Shown here: positions 45,340 through 56,683 of the stretch, in pieces
Position numbering within the stretch: position 1 is the first letter of the stretch
How the letters are laid out: every line of letters begins with the position of its first letter
Origin: Gyromitra esculenta
Lineage: Eukaryota; Ascomycota; Pezizomycetes; Pezizales; Discinaceae
Assembly (NCBI GenBank): GCA_038503075.1
Contig: JBCAML010000005.1
Location: 2,046,001 to 2,110,000 of the forward strand
Direction: 5' to 3'
Length of the DNA: 64,000 bases
Made by a program: the position numbers and the translations under genes
Notes under the pieces: generated by a model
What the model saw: only the letters and a program-made list of their open reading frames with translations
Told to the model about the DNA's origin: nothing
Databases searched by the model: none

Positions 45340-46885
45340 TTTGATAAAAGGTGAGGGTGAAGAAGCCAGGTTCGCGATATAAAAGAATGAAGCTTATAAG
45401 GGCATCAGCAAGAAACTGCTGATGATGGGAGAATGTTATTCGAGTTGAATGGTGACATTATATAGAATTATCTGAGCGGCTGAAGCTTAGCTACGAGAGT
45501 GATGGAGGAGAGTGTAATTGGTTAGGGCAGTGGAATGACACGGCTTTGCGGATGGTTTCCAATTTCTTCAGCCGAATCCCGATCTCATTATTATTCAGGA
45601 TATTCTATCCAACAGGGTTGTAGAAAAAGCTTGAGGGACCTCGCATATGTGCTAGGATATCTCAAGTGTTTGCAACCGGGCTGACTTCCCTCTTTTGAGG
45701 TAAAGATCGGGCACTTATGCAAGGTGGTACCTCTATCCCACGCGAATAGACCCTAGTCAATGACGATCGATCCTATGTTAGTTACCTTGAATTTTCGGAA
45801 ATGGCAAATGAGGTCGCGGGGCAGGCATGCTGTCACTGATTTGCTTGTGCTTCACAATTGTCATATGTGTTTGTACTTCGTTATATTGCTGATTTGTTTA
45901 TGCCCCACCACCGAGGTGTTTTTGTGGGTATAAGTGAGCCTGAACTAGGACCATTTAGCCGGTTATACTATCACTCTCTTGGATTACATAGCAGTGCTTC
46001 TTACCATTTCAATCTAGGTCAAGAGGTCGTTGGATTCTTTTACTAAGCTGAAGACTACTTTAAGCCCAGCTAGGTAAATATGACAGGTGACTATAATCTC
46101 ACTAAAGGGCGTTGGCGTTTCAAGGAATAGTAGCTGACTATGGATGACAAAGAAAGCATGTTCATGCTACAACTATATGTACTAGGGTATGGTATTATAA
46201 TTTAATTCGGGCACAGCCTTAAGCATAGATAGCCTCACGTTATCACGCTCCTCAAGATCTGTTTCGGGCGATCGGTTGCACCAAAATATGCAGGGATCTG
46301 TGCTTGACGATAAATCGAGTATGAGAGGTTGAGCACAATGCAGATAACTATAATTAAATTCTACAAGCTTTTTTCTGATATTTGAATTGGCTATATAGAA
46401 TGAAGCTCGCTAAATGTCGGCCTTGCTCGCTACGTTTGCGGGTTGAGGTTGCCATAGCTGTTAGACTTGGTTGGCAAATAGCTTCTTGTTGTCGGCAAAT
46501 AGAAACCTGGGATAGATGAATGTGAGTTTCAAGGCTTGTACTCGATATGATCTAGGGCCTGACATCCGTAACGATCGATCCTAGAATCCAACATCCAATA
46601 AATGACCCCGCTGTTCGTTCCGGACCGTTTTACTAATGGTAATAATTGAAGTTTGTCATCGCTTATTGGCCTTCCACTCTCGTCTAGTCTAGTAATTCAA
46701 GGTCATCCGGACGTTTTAAATGAAGAGTACTAGCTGTGTTATCCCTATTGTGCACATTGTTCACACAGGAAGGTTACTTGTTGGTTGTTTGCAACGGTCA
46801 GAAGGAGAATACTAAGCTTTCGAAGCCTCTGTTGGGTCTGCATAAGCAAATTTAGGTTGCAGGGCATTTGGATCAGCTAGAGGGG

Positions 46886-47042
46886 TACAGCCTCTGGTAG
46901 AATTATTATAGAATTGTGGCAACTCAGGATCCAAAGCTTTTATTGGTCTTCCGGGTTCATCGGAGAGATTTTAGCTGTGGGATTGGCTGCTTGGGTGTTC
47001 GCTTACCCTTGTTTTTCTACAATAATTCTACCAGAGGCTGTA
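46886..47042 (+). mobile_element. Miniature inverted-repeat element, family copy 3 (best preserved)
   Basis: 157 bp with 28-bp terminal inverted repeats that differ at one base: TACAGCCTCTGGTAGAATTA starts the left arm (46886-46913), and the right arm is 47015-47042. If the outermost TA is the target duplication, the element starts CAG, as in Tc1/mariner-derived MITEs. The interior matches copies at about 40.55 and 41.07 kb. No coding capacity. Confidence 0.7.
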
Positions 47043-47167
47043 GTAGGCCTGAACTGGGCCTGACTGTATTTTAATTCCGTGGTCAGCGCGACTTTGCAAA
47101 ACACTTCTCTTTTGAATATGATCCGTCACCAAGAAATCGGGATTGATTCTCGTTTGTCATTCGTTTG

Positions 47168-47637
47168 CAGTAGCCGGCAAATCTGTGGATAGCAACGAAA
47201 ATGATCGCCTCTTTTCCCACCACCACACAACACAACAACCAGTAGGTACAAACACCTATTAACCAATGGAGAGGCTAGTGTGATATTATTGGAATATTAT
47301 TCCATATCTCTTAGCCTTCTTTGAGGTGGTTTTGGGGGAAAAATGAGATGTTGTTGCTCCGAGCTTTATTGTCTTGGCAAGACTTGGCGCCAATTTGCAG
47401 AACTTTTGCCAGCAGCCAAGAATTGCGAAAATCCCACTTTTGGGGTTTCTCAACAATGATACCAATAAATACTCAAGAAGTTTGATAAATATACTATCCT
47501 ATGCCTTCTATTATCTTAGCAAATCTAGGAAATTTATCCTATTAATTTGGTGGCTATATCTCTTATTTCCTGACCTCAAAAACTGGTGTTCCATCCCGCT
47601 GCTAAGCACAGATTTGCAGAACTTTCGCCGGCTACTG
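47168..47637. repeat. Possible 470-bp inverted-repeat element
   Basis: CAGTAGCCGGCAAATCTGTG at 47168-47187 recurs inverted at the right end (CACAGATTTG, an 11-bp interruption, then CCGGCTACTG at 47607-47637), followed by TA. A partial second copy of the right-end box (GATTTGCAGAACTTTCGCC-like) lies near 47391. It may be a degraded TA-type element. Confidence 0.35.
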
Positions 47638-47852
47638 TAAGTTAATATTAATAATCTCGATTTCTCGGTAAAGTCGGACCTTGTGGAGACGGCAGGATCT
47701 CCCCGCCTACCGATGGTTTCTGCGTAGCCTCAGTACTTCCATATCAGTTCGCTGCAACCTTTGATGGGGTTTGGAAAACCCTAGCCGCTGTGTAGCCCAG
47801 GGGTTTATAAAATCCGATCAGATAATATCCAAGCGCCTGCAGCATGCTTAGT

Positions 47853-48028
47853 TACACCTGTTTGCATAATCCTTGTGGTTTTGGAAAAAAACGTCTCCTA
47901 GAAAGTCCGCGGGGTGTAGGGTAACAGAGCAACTCTAGCACTCGGTTTCTCTAGTGTTACCCTACACCCCGCGGACTTTCTAGGAGACATTTTTTTCCAA
48001 AACCACAAGGATTATGCAAACAGGTGTA
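47853..48028. mobile_element. Foldback element with 74-bp near-perfect arms
   Basis: Left arm 47853-47926 and right arm 47955-48028 are reverse complements with one mismatch (ACGTCTCC against ATGTCTCC), around a 28-nt loop. The arms begin TACACCTGTTTGCATAATCC; if the outer TA is a target duplication the element starts CACCTG. No coding capacity. A transcript would fold into a long hairpin suitable for Dicer. No second copy was seen in the window. Confidence 0.75.
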
Positions 48029-49484
48029 GTTCAGTAGATCATAGTGAATATTCGCAACAAATCGAAGAACAACTGTGAATTCCGGGTAATGTCATGACTT
48101 ACCAACATTCTAGTTTCAAGTAGGCAGTGAACGAAAACACCAACTATTGCCACAATCGCTAGGAGGATAGACGGTAACATTGATTTTTTTTCCGTTGTAT
48201 GTGGCAGTCGATTCTCTAAGAGTTACTCTTTGGGCCCAATAGTTACCTAGGAAACTTAATAAGAGCCTAAAACCGCTCAGCCTTACCCTTATAAACATAT
48301 GCCAAGTCAGGGACCAATATTTCCCGAAATCCAGGTGTGCCTGAATCCCAGAGAATTTAATCCCTAGCGATTCTTCATCACCGATAGACCGAAGGAACCA
48401 ATTCTCAAATGACTCTGAACCTTTTCTCGCCTTTTGATATTACGGAGTAGGACGTTAGAGCGTCGGGGTAGACTACCAAGGTAGGAAGTTCACGAAATCC
48501 CTAATACCCAATATATCGCAGTGAGTACAAGAGGACAAGGCTGCAAGCAAGCAGGTAAAATGAGTAAGCGCTTCGCATATTTTGATAGAGCCAAGCTTGG
48601 CCGGGATGGTCTTGTTTGTCGGTCAACGGCTAATAGATGATATACGAAACTATGTAGTGGTAGAAGCTTGAATTAGCGAAGTGCTCTGTGGCACAGTAGA
48701 AGCACTAGAAATGCAGGGACACATTACATCAGTCGGCTCTGGGAGATCTCCCTAGAGTCATGGACTCGCTAATGCTGAAGCACATATACTTACCCATTCA
48801 TCCACCCCAGGGCTGGGATCGATTGGAAATCATAAATCGATCTATTTCTCCGTTTGAGGACGGATATGCGAGGTCAGCATCATCACAATACCTTATACGA
48901 TCCTAGTAATATATTTTTTAGTCATATGGTAGAAATATGCCTCGGCAGCACTCACCACGTAGTAGCTTGTCTACTAACTTTTACTCTATTTTCTTGAAGT
49001 AGGCCCATCGAAATAGCTTGGAGAACAATCTTTTCTACCAAAATGTGAGTAATTAATCCTGGATTTTAGTGATATATGATATATCTAATGAAGAAGGCAC
49101 GTGTTTATCATCCAAAAACCATGACCCATGAAGTTTTTTTCTTTCTCCAAGCGGATGCACAATGTAAGAACTAGATCCATGGTAACTTCCAAGTTGGGAA
49201 CCCGACGATATTGCGGCGTAGCAATTGTGGCCAAAGATAGAGAATTTGAGGATCAAATGCACGTGGCTCGATATCTTCGTGTAAAGCCGAATCGTAAGAC
49301 AAGAAATGGCCTGCTACCAATTTCTCTTGACTTGTCGTAAAAAGGTACTCGAAAAGAGCATATAAAGGTTGATGATATCCACCTTTTTGTTCTCCACCAT
49401 CAGCTCATAGTTCAAACAACAACCAGCAACTTTCTTCAGAAACCAGATATCTTCTTGCTTTCTTGCCTTCTCGGCCCTCCCAAG

Positions 49485-50559
49485 ATGCAGTTCAAGTCTG
49501 TAAGTTAAACACTTCTCGAATTCTCCTAAGCAAAGGTTTGATGTTTATAGCATACTGATTTAGTGTTTGCAGATTCTCGCTGTTGCTCCTTTATTGGCTT
49601 TTGTAGCTGCTGCTCCGGCTCCGGCTCCTGCTGCCACTTCTGCTTCCGTTCCTGCTGCTCCTACCTCCACGCCGGTCCCTCCTATCTTTCCCCCCAACGA
49701 CGATTACACAGTTACTTCCGATGGTGCTAAACCAGGCCAAGGAGCTCATGCTCTTCCCACTTCCAAGACCAGAGTCCTCCTCGCTGCTCAAGACGGCATC
49801 GGATCAGTAGTTACTGGAAATGGTCTCAACTGGTACAAGCCCGACTTCACCACTGGTAATGCTGGTTACGAAGATCCTAACTACTACTGGTGCTTCCGTG
49901 GTATCAAGGAGAACTTCCCGCCGATCACCAACTGGATGAACTTCTATGATATGTTCAACTTGAATCAGCAGACTTCAATGGTGAACTACGACAGCGGCCC
50001 AGAGCAAGGAGCCATCTATGATGCCATTGTCCAAGTTTCCAAAGATGCTAAAGTTGATGCCCGCCTCATCTTAGCTGTCATTATGCAAGAGGTGAGCTTT
50101 TAGTTGCCTTCCTCTACACTCTTACGCCCAGTTTATTGACATCAGATTTGCTAGTCTTCTGGTAACGTTCGTGTTGGTTGCACCAACAATGGTGTCCAGA
50201 ACTGTGGTCTCATGCAAGCCTATGCCGGTTCCATTTCCTATAACCCCAACAACATGGTTGCTTCCATCCTCCAGATGGTTCGTGATGGAACACAAGGTAC
50301 CAGCCAGGGCCCTGGGTACGTCCAATGGATCAGCCAGAATAGCGAAACCTCCTACACTGGTTCCACTGAAGGCAACGTGTATCAGGCCGCTCGTGGTTAC
50401 AATTCAGGCGCAATCAACTTCAGCGACTTGTCTGATCCCAAGGGTGCTACCGACTCCTACGTCTCCGACCTTGCCAATAGACTTCAAGGATGGAACGGAG
50501 CTACTTGCGGTAACCACTACTGGCTCAGCTGTAACTGGGCTAGTACTTCTTGGTGCTAG
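49485..50559 (+). CDS. Secreted lysozyme-like protein with lytic transglycosylase (SLT) fold
   Basis: Exons 49485-49499 (five codons), 49573-50091 and 50155-50559 give 312 residues. The short first exon is needed to supply the Met and basic residues of the signal peptide (MQFKS joined to ILAVAPLLAFVAAA). An Ala/Pro/Thr-rich linker covers residues about 20-55. The catalytic-type motif QESSGNVRVG has its Glu at residue 178 and is followed by CGLMQAY and, later, the AARGYNSG motif. These ESSG, GLMQ and A-x-x-YN-x-G boxes are those of goose-type lysozyme and soluble lytic transglycosylases. Conserved cysteines occur late (CNWASTSWC). Bacterial homologues cleave peptidoglycan; in fungi the substrate is unproven but bacteriolysis is likely. 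Function by family resemblance only. Confidence 0.82.
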
Positions 50560-53500
50560 ACAACGGAAGTGATCTTCGGGAGTGAAGGCTATAGACGTGC
50601 TCCTCGTGTCCCAACATCTTTGTTGAATACTATTGAGATGTAATTTGTTGGTTTGAAGTTAGAGTTAGGACGTTTTCTTGCTAGAAATTGGTTATATTGC
50701 GAGCCTAATCTGGAAGTTCAAGTCCTGTTGCAGCTGTAAAAAGTGAATCCTGGTGCCGGATCCCGTAATTTACCAGTACATATTGTTAGACACTAAATAC
50801 TGCCTAAACATCCGTATTCAGTAAAGCCTATAAATCCCTGTCAGCATGAGGAAGTAAGATCAAATAAATATTTTCTTGTAGACTCAGTTCTATACTTGGA
50901 GTTTCTCCCTACTAAAATCATAAGGGAGAAAACCAAAGATGGTTAAACCAAAGAGCTTCATTTATGACTAGCTAAGATTAAGAAACTCACACTTAAATAG
51001 CGCTTGTCGGAATCTGCGGAAGATCCTGAGAGTAACTCTTGATTTGGCTCAGGCACCAGCATTTAAGCTTGATCCTTACGAGATTTAAATTCCGGATTGA
51101 AACTAGTCACAAAGTCGTGTTAATACCTCGCATTTGCCTCAAGCGCGCAGTGGTACCGCCTAAGCATCAAAGAAAGGTCCACCTTTTTCGCCTAAAATCC
51201 TAGATATGGCTTAGATTAAGGGCTGCGTAAACATGCCTGTTAAATTCTGGTTGGTGAAACATAAGCTAAAGAATTTCGCTTCGTTAGTGTTAATCCAAAC
51301 ATACCCACCGTAGGATTTTAAAGAACCGGCATCACGAATTCTCAGGGATTTGCTCTTCGGAGTGGAAGCGTGTCCAAGCTTGTAGAAATGACGGGTTCCC
51401 CCCTTGTACCTCTAATTGGAGGCACATTCCGATTTGAACTGGGGCTTAGATCGTTGTAAGGGCGCAGAAAGGTGCTCATAAAGGTCTTCTGATAATATAT
51501 CCGAGACATAGGATAACCCTAACGATCACTCTATAATAAATCCTTCTTTTTAGTGTGAGAACGGGTTGACGATGTTTGAGATACGTGGTAAACAACGGGT
51601 TCTGACCCCACTTGTCGATGTTCAGCACTCTTTGCGGCTGAGAAATCATTACGATATTGAAATGCCGCTGGTAGATATCATTCGGCCCCGAGCACTAAAT
51701 AGGGCTGCAAGGGTAGGCTATGTGAATTCCTAAACTACCTTTTAAACGAAATCAGCATAGACCAGTTCTGAATACAATTAATTACCCTTACTCCAATCCC
51801 TTTCCTAGATTAAATAAAAGGTTTTCGGAGGCCTAGTATGCTCCGGGAATTTGAGCAATCCTAAATGCCCAGAAAGGCATGAGAAATAGTATCCTCAAGT
51901 TCAGTAGCAAGATGGCAACTAAATGTAGCCGTTGGCTCGTAATGCTAGTAATAGCAAACTTATTCAGATTAGCATGATACTATCATGAAGTTTTCGGGCG
52001 CAACGCCTTTCTGAAGGTTACCTTATTGCTATAGCTCGGACAATCCATACAAGGCAGTTCATCAGTTAGTGCTACGCATCCCAGGTATCCTGGAGCTATC
52101 TCAACTCAAGTGAACCGTGTAGATGGCTAGCGAAGAAGGGCCTTTAGTCAGGATAATGTAAAAAACACCATCCCCATTAATTGCTAAACCGTCAGGAACT
52201 GATTCCAAAGTTCAGGTATCCGAGGGCCACATAAACAGGTGATGCCTGGGGCCCAGTTTAGTCCAGAGTTGAAACCAGATGTCGTGTCATCCCCAGGATC
52301 ACTATAGCATAACAAAGTGAGTCTCTGGGGATTTTATAGCAGAAGCACTAAAACTTGATTCACTCTATAATATTAACTAGACATCCTTCAAGACCTAGAG
52401 CTTGCCTCCTCAATACTACAGCCGAATAGAATCAATATACCAATTAACAGAAACTAACCTTAGAGAATAGCAAGAAGAACGAGTATCCCCCCAGCGTTTA
52501 CCTCCTGCTGTAGGTGTATCTTAAGTTACAAAACCATTTCCCGAGCCTTCTTGTTGTGGTGTTGCCCAAAGACAGAAGCTGATGCTCCTTGATGTGAGGG
52601 AGATTGGTTTAGTTTTTGTCAAGATCGGTCGCAGCCACATAAGATATGTCTTCACGAAAGAATCAAGTAAGACACTTTGTATCCTATGGTCATGAGTGAT
52701 CACAAGGTGGCAACGGGAAAACCAGATCAAGCTAGTGATCTTAAGGTCAAATCTTTTAGAAGGTCAAAAGTCAAGAACCTTGGCAAAATGTGAGAGGGTT
52801 CTCGGAGGTGGTCCGCTAATTTTCGGAGACGAGAACCGGAAAACGATAGAGTGCACCGGGGGTAGACAGGTAAAGGCATCTAGAAGCTCTGCGTCTCATT
52901 GGACCGAAAATTTAAATTCTTGGAGGAGTATCCAAAACCCATACCTGTCATGAATCGCATAGGAGAAGCGGCCTTTATTAGAACTGACGCTGGAGACAGT
53001 GAGACACATGCGCAGGTATATACAGTTCATCCGCAACCGCGGACGTCATCAATAATCTTATTGCCAGCAAGCTGTAGTTAGATTAGTAAAATATGACGGA
53101 GAGCAATCGCAAACCTATGATCCGACTTGCGTCCATTTCCCCATTGGCTACGAATAGGAATAATCGCAATGTATTTAGTAAAGGACATTTTATTGAACCT
53201 AGTTGCCAAACTTCGGGTTTTCGCGCGGCAGCATATTGCATAGTGCAAGAATTGATTAAGATGTACCTATATGTGACCCTATAGCGCAACCGAGGCCCAA
53301 GAGTAAGCCAGAAATTTGGCAACCGCATGACTTGAGACCATGTTTCATACCCAGTATGTTTTTTTCCTGGCTGTACTGACCAGATCATCATCACCATGCT
53401 TTCCAAATCCCTACTCTTCTGTGGAAGTTCATTCAATTCACAAAAACTCTCTGATCATGCCAAATTCATCTAATAGAGATTGTCTGATTAGAGTTACCTT

Positions 53501-53648
53501 ATCAAAATTCAACCTAATCCAGGAGGAGTAGACCACTAAATAAAGGGTACCGATATTCGCTTCTGGCACCATACTTCGGCTCGAGCAGAACCCAAATCAT
53601 TCGGGCGCACTCACACAAAAATTTGCGTACCTGGGTAGGTACATACTC

Positions 53649-53765
53649 GTATTATCATGATGTTTTTAAAACGGGCCACCTCTACATCTCATATAAAATA
53701 GGTAGGTACAGGGCAGTTTGTATGGCATGTAGACCTGGCCCATTTTAAAAACGCCATGAGAATAC
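53649..53765. repeat. Imperfect inverted repeat with 39-bp arms
   Basis: Arms 53649-53687 and 53727-53765 share GTTTTTAAAAYGGGCCA and flanking bases in inverted order, about 33 of 39 pairs, around a 39-nt spacer. Weaker pairing continues outside. It may be an old miniature element. Confidence 0.5.
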
Positions 53766-53930
53766 GGGTACATGTAGGATTCTTATCAAAGCTATCTGCA
53801 TACACGTACGCGTATGCTGTTTTTCTTGGTAGGTTGTTCCTGTACGTGAGTGTTGGTGCTGACCAGCAGCCCATCGTGACCTAGACCCAATGATGGTTAG
53901 TAAACGGTTCATCCGCTCCTCGTCACACCG

Positions 53931-53971
53931 CCAGACCCACACCTTTTTCCCCAAGAAAAAGGCGGGTCTGG
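53931..53971. repeat. Compact hairpin, two-part stem
   Basis: CCAGACCC (53931-53938) pairs with GGGTCTGG (53964-53971), and inside it CCTTTTTC (53942-53949) pairs with GAAAAAGG (53955-53962) around a 5-nt loop. No T-run or gene end is adjacent to make it a terminator. Confidence 0.55.
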
Positions 53972-56683
53972 TGACCCTTCTGATAGCGTTACCTATTGGT
54001 TTATCAGATCGACCCCAGGATTTTTGCCAAGTTTCGCTTAACAGGGCGATTCCCAGACTCTCGGGTCTAGAACACTACACCAAACCAAGCACCGAAATTA
54101 GATACGGAGTCGTAGTTTTGTGGAATATCAAAAGAACAGCCCAGATATAATGGCTCTAGGAGGTAGTAAGAAGCGAATATTTAACTGGTTTATACGATAT
54201 ACTACTTAGTGATAAAATCATTTATGTTCTGGGTTTATTCCCTGGCTAAACCTCTTGAGAGGTTACATAAACCGTAGTGAACGACACGTTATTAGTTTAC
54301 TAAGGGTCAGTATGACAAATTTGCATGTAGGATGATCAAAAAATTTGTAGCGAGTGATGGAAAAGCTGCTTAGAAGCGTATGAGTTATCTAAAATTTTAA
54401 TCACCTGTGCAGTTGTGTCAATTTAAAGCGAATCGTCTTGGGGGTTCAATTATTTTTCAGCTAGTGAACATGCAGACCCCCAGACGAGCTGAAGACACTG
54501 GTGGGTTTGTCTGAAGAAATTACGGTAAGGGAGGTAGGTAGCCCTGCCGATCTGAGTGATATTTTATGAGGCGGAAAACTGCCGTGCGATGTTACCCCTT
54601 TTCCTGGGCGACAGCCGCAGGAGCTGAAGCAGGTCACAGTTGCGAGTCAAACCCTTCAAATGACTGCTCCGCTAAACGCGCAACCAGATCTTGGGCACGT
54701 GTTGCAGCTCAACGGGATAAATATAGCGATATATGGAGCTATCGCCTTTTGCTATGGCAAAGGGTAGCTACATACTCCGATTAAGTCTCGTCCACACTAC
54801 CATCTCTTTTTAAGTGCGACAGAAGCTGTATTGGTAGTTGTTTTTGGAGTAGAGATACATGTAGGTAATTTAACTATGTATTTCACCTTTTCTTCAGTTG
54901 TTTTTCTGATCACTTCTTTGGGGTTAACTATAGACCGTCGCTTGCCCGAGGCTAAATGGGTACCTCACCAACTCAATAGATAATGCATGGTTTCGACAAT
55001 ACCTATAACTCGAGAAAAAAGCTGTTGTCGGGATTTGGTCCCTTTACAAGACTAGAATAACGCGGTCTTGGAGTTTTAGCCGAATTTTCTCGAGCTCGCG
55101 GTCTTTGATTTGCCGTGTGAGATCCGAATCTTAGATAACCTTAGATAGCCTTCAAAATGCAGGTTACGCGTTCAGCGACTTCATTTGATATCTCACTCAC
55201 ATGCAGCTACCGGAAGCTCAAGAGGTTCAACACCAAATATTACCGCGAGGGCCGGGATATTTCTCGAGTTTTGCCCAGTTAGGCTTAATGAATAGCGCAC
55301 GTGCTCGCCGGTCTAGGCCTGAGACATTGACTGAGGTCCTTCAATGAGCCCCACCGGGTTAGTGAGCTATGCCATGTGGGGGGCTTGTAGGTCAGGAAGT
55401 CCTGGGGGTGATGTGGCTCCTTGTTGTTAGAACTGTTTAGTGGATACGTTGAAGTCCTAGGAATAGTCCACGGTTTATTAATCCAAAGAAGAGTAGCCAT
55501 TTGACACACCAGCCGCGATTTACAGCTACCGATATGACGGGAGTCTGGGGTTCGTGGAGGGGAAGAGGTTGAATTGGAGTGGTGCGGCGATCCGGACCTC
55601 TTGACAAGTGGTATAGATTGTGGTGTCTCGAGTAGATATGCGATCGTGGATGTAAAAACGTATATTTTCCCATCCTGCTATACACTGAATTACACGTTGT
55701 TATAGGATGTTTCTAGCAAGTAAAAAGAAATACACTGGCCAGCAAGATTGTGGTCCAGGCATTACAGAGTAGCACTTGCTTCTTTTGCCGACTCATAATG
55801 GTAGTATAGTAAGTATGATTTCTATGGCCTCTTTAGGTACGTATTCTATCGAATGGATGGACGGGTTCGATCAAATTCCCAACCTATCTCATTTTTTATC
55901 GTTCACATTAGGTAAAATATAGGGAAATTTGGCCCGAAGCGGGCACTCTCCTGCTGATGATATATAGTCATCGAACATCACTCGGCTTGTCATCACACCG
56001 GAGTTCTCTTAATATTTTTAACTTCTTCATCAGCTCGCGTGTATACGTGTGTCCATTTTTGCGATAAATTACTGGGTCGAACAAGGATTACTAGTACTGT
56101 ACGCCGGTGAAGGGTGCTGTGCATAATCTTTTTTGGACTCCACAACTTTGTTATCTCTTGGCCAATAGCTAACAATCTAAGACATATACCATCATATCAT
56201 TGGTCTGTCTCCCCACCAAAACTTGTTGATCTGGAAAAGAGGTTGTGTGTCTCCCGTTCCACGTCAGCACACAATCGTCATACATTATCGAACGTATGTT
56301 AGGTACTTTACATACTTATCTGCCCCCCGCCCTTTCCCCTTCCCAGGCCAAGTCCATCGCTCTTTACCCCTGCGTCGATATAGTTTTAACGAGAACTAAT
56401 TGCCTTACGACCTTCACGCGCTCTTCTGGTAAGGCATTTAAGAATCTCACTGACTATTTCTGAAAGAGTTTTTTCAGGTTTGAATTCTTATCCATAACCA
56501 ATGAGCCTAACTCCCAATCCATGCCAAACAAACTACCCGTGCATAGACTGACCATTCAATTATTTATAGCTTTCATCGTATCCACTAACACCACCTTCGA
56601 TCCAACTTCACTCCACCGAAACGATATCTCTAAATAAAACAACAAAATAACAAAATAAAAATAACCAACCCTGACCTCCCATA

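Larger units (their letters stand above)
45340..49484. other. Intergenic region, 4.1 kb, with several inverted repeats
   Basis: Separates two secreted-protein genes transcribed away from each other, so both promoters are here. It contains three inverted-repeat structures (46886-47042, 47168-47637 and 47853-48028) listed separately. Reading frames of 60-90 codons show no domain. Confidence 0.5.
50560..56683. other. Gene-free tract of about 6.1 kb
   Basis: No gene with a recognisable domain. The tract is AT-rich with short frames on both strands. Two inverted repeats are listed separately (53649-53765 and 53931-53971). The interval 55285-55685 is richer in GC and has overlapping minus-strand frames of 74 and 82 codons that could be a gene remnant. 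The last 200 bases are A-rich and are the likely leader of the ankyrin gene. Confidence 0.5.
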
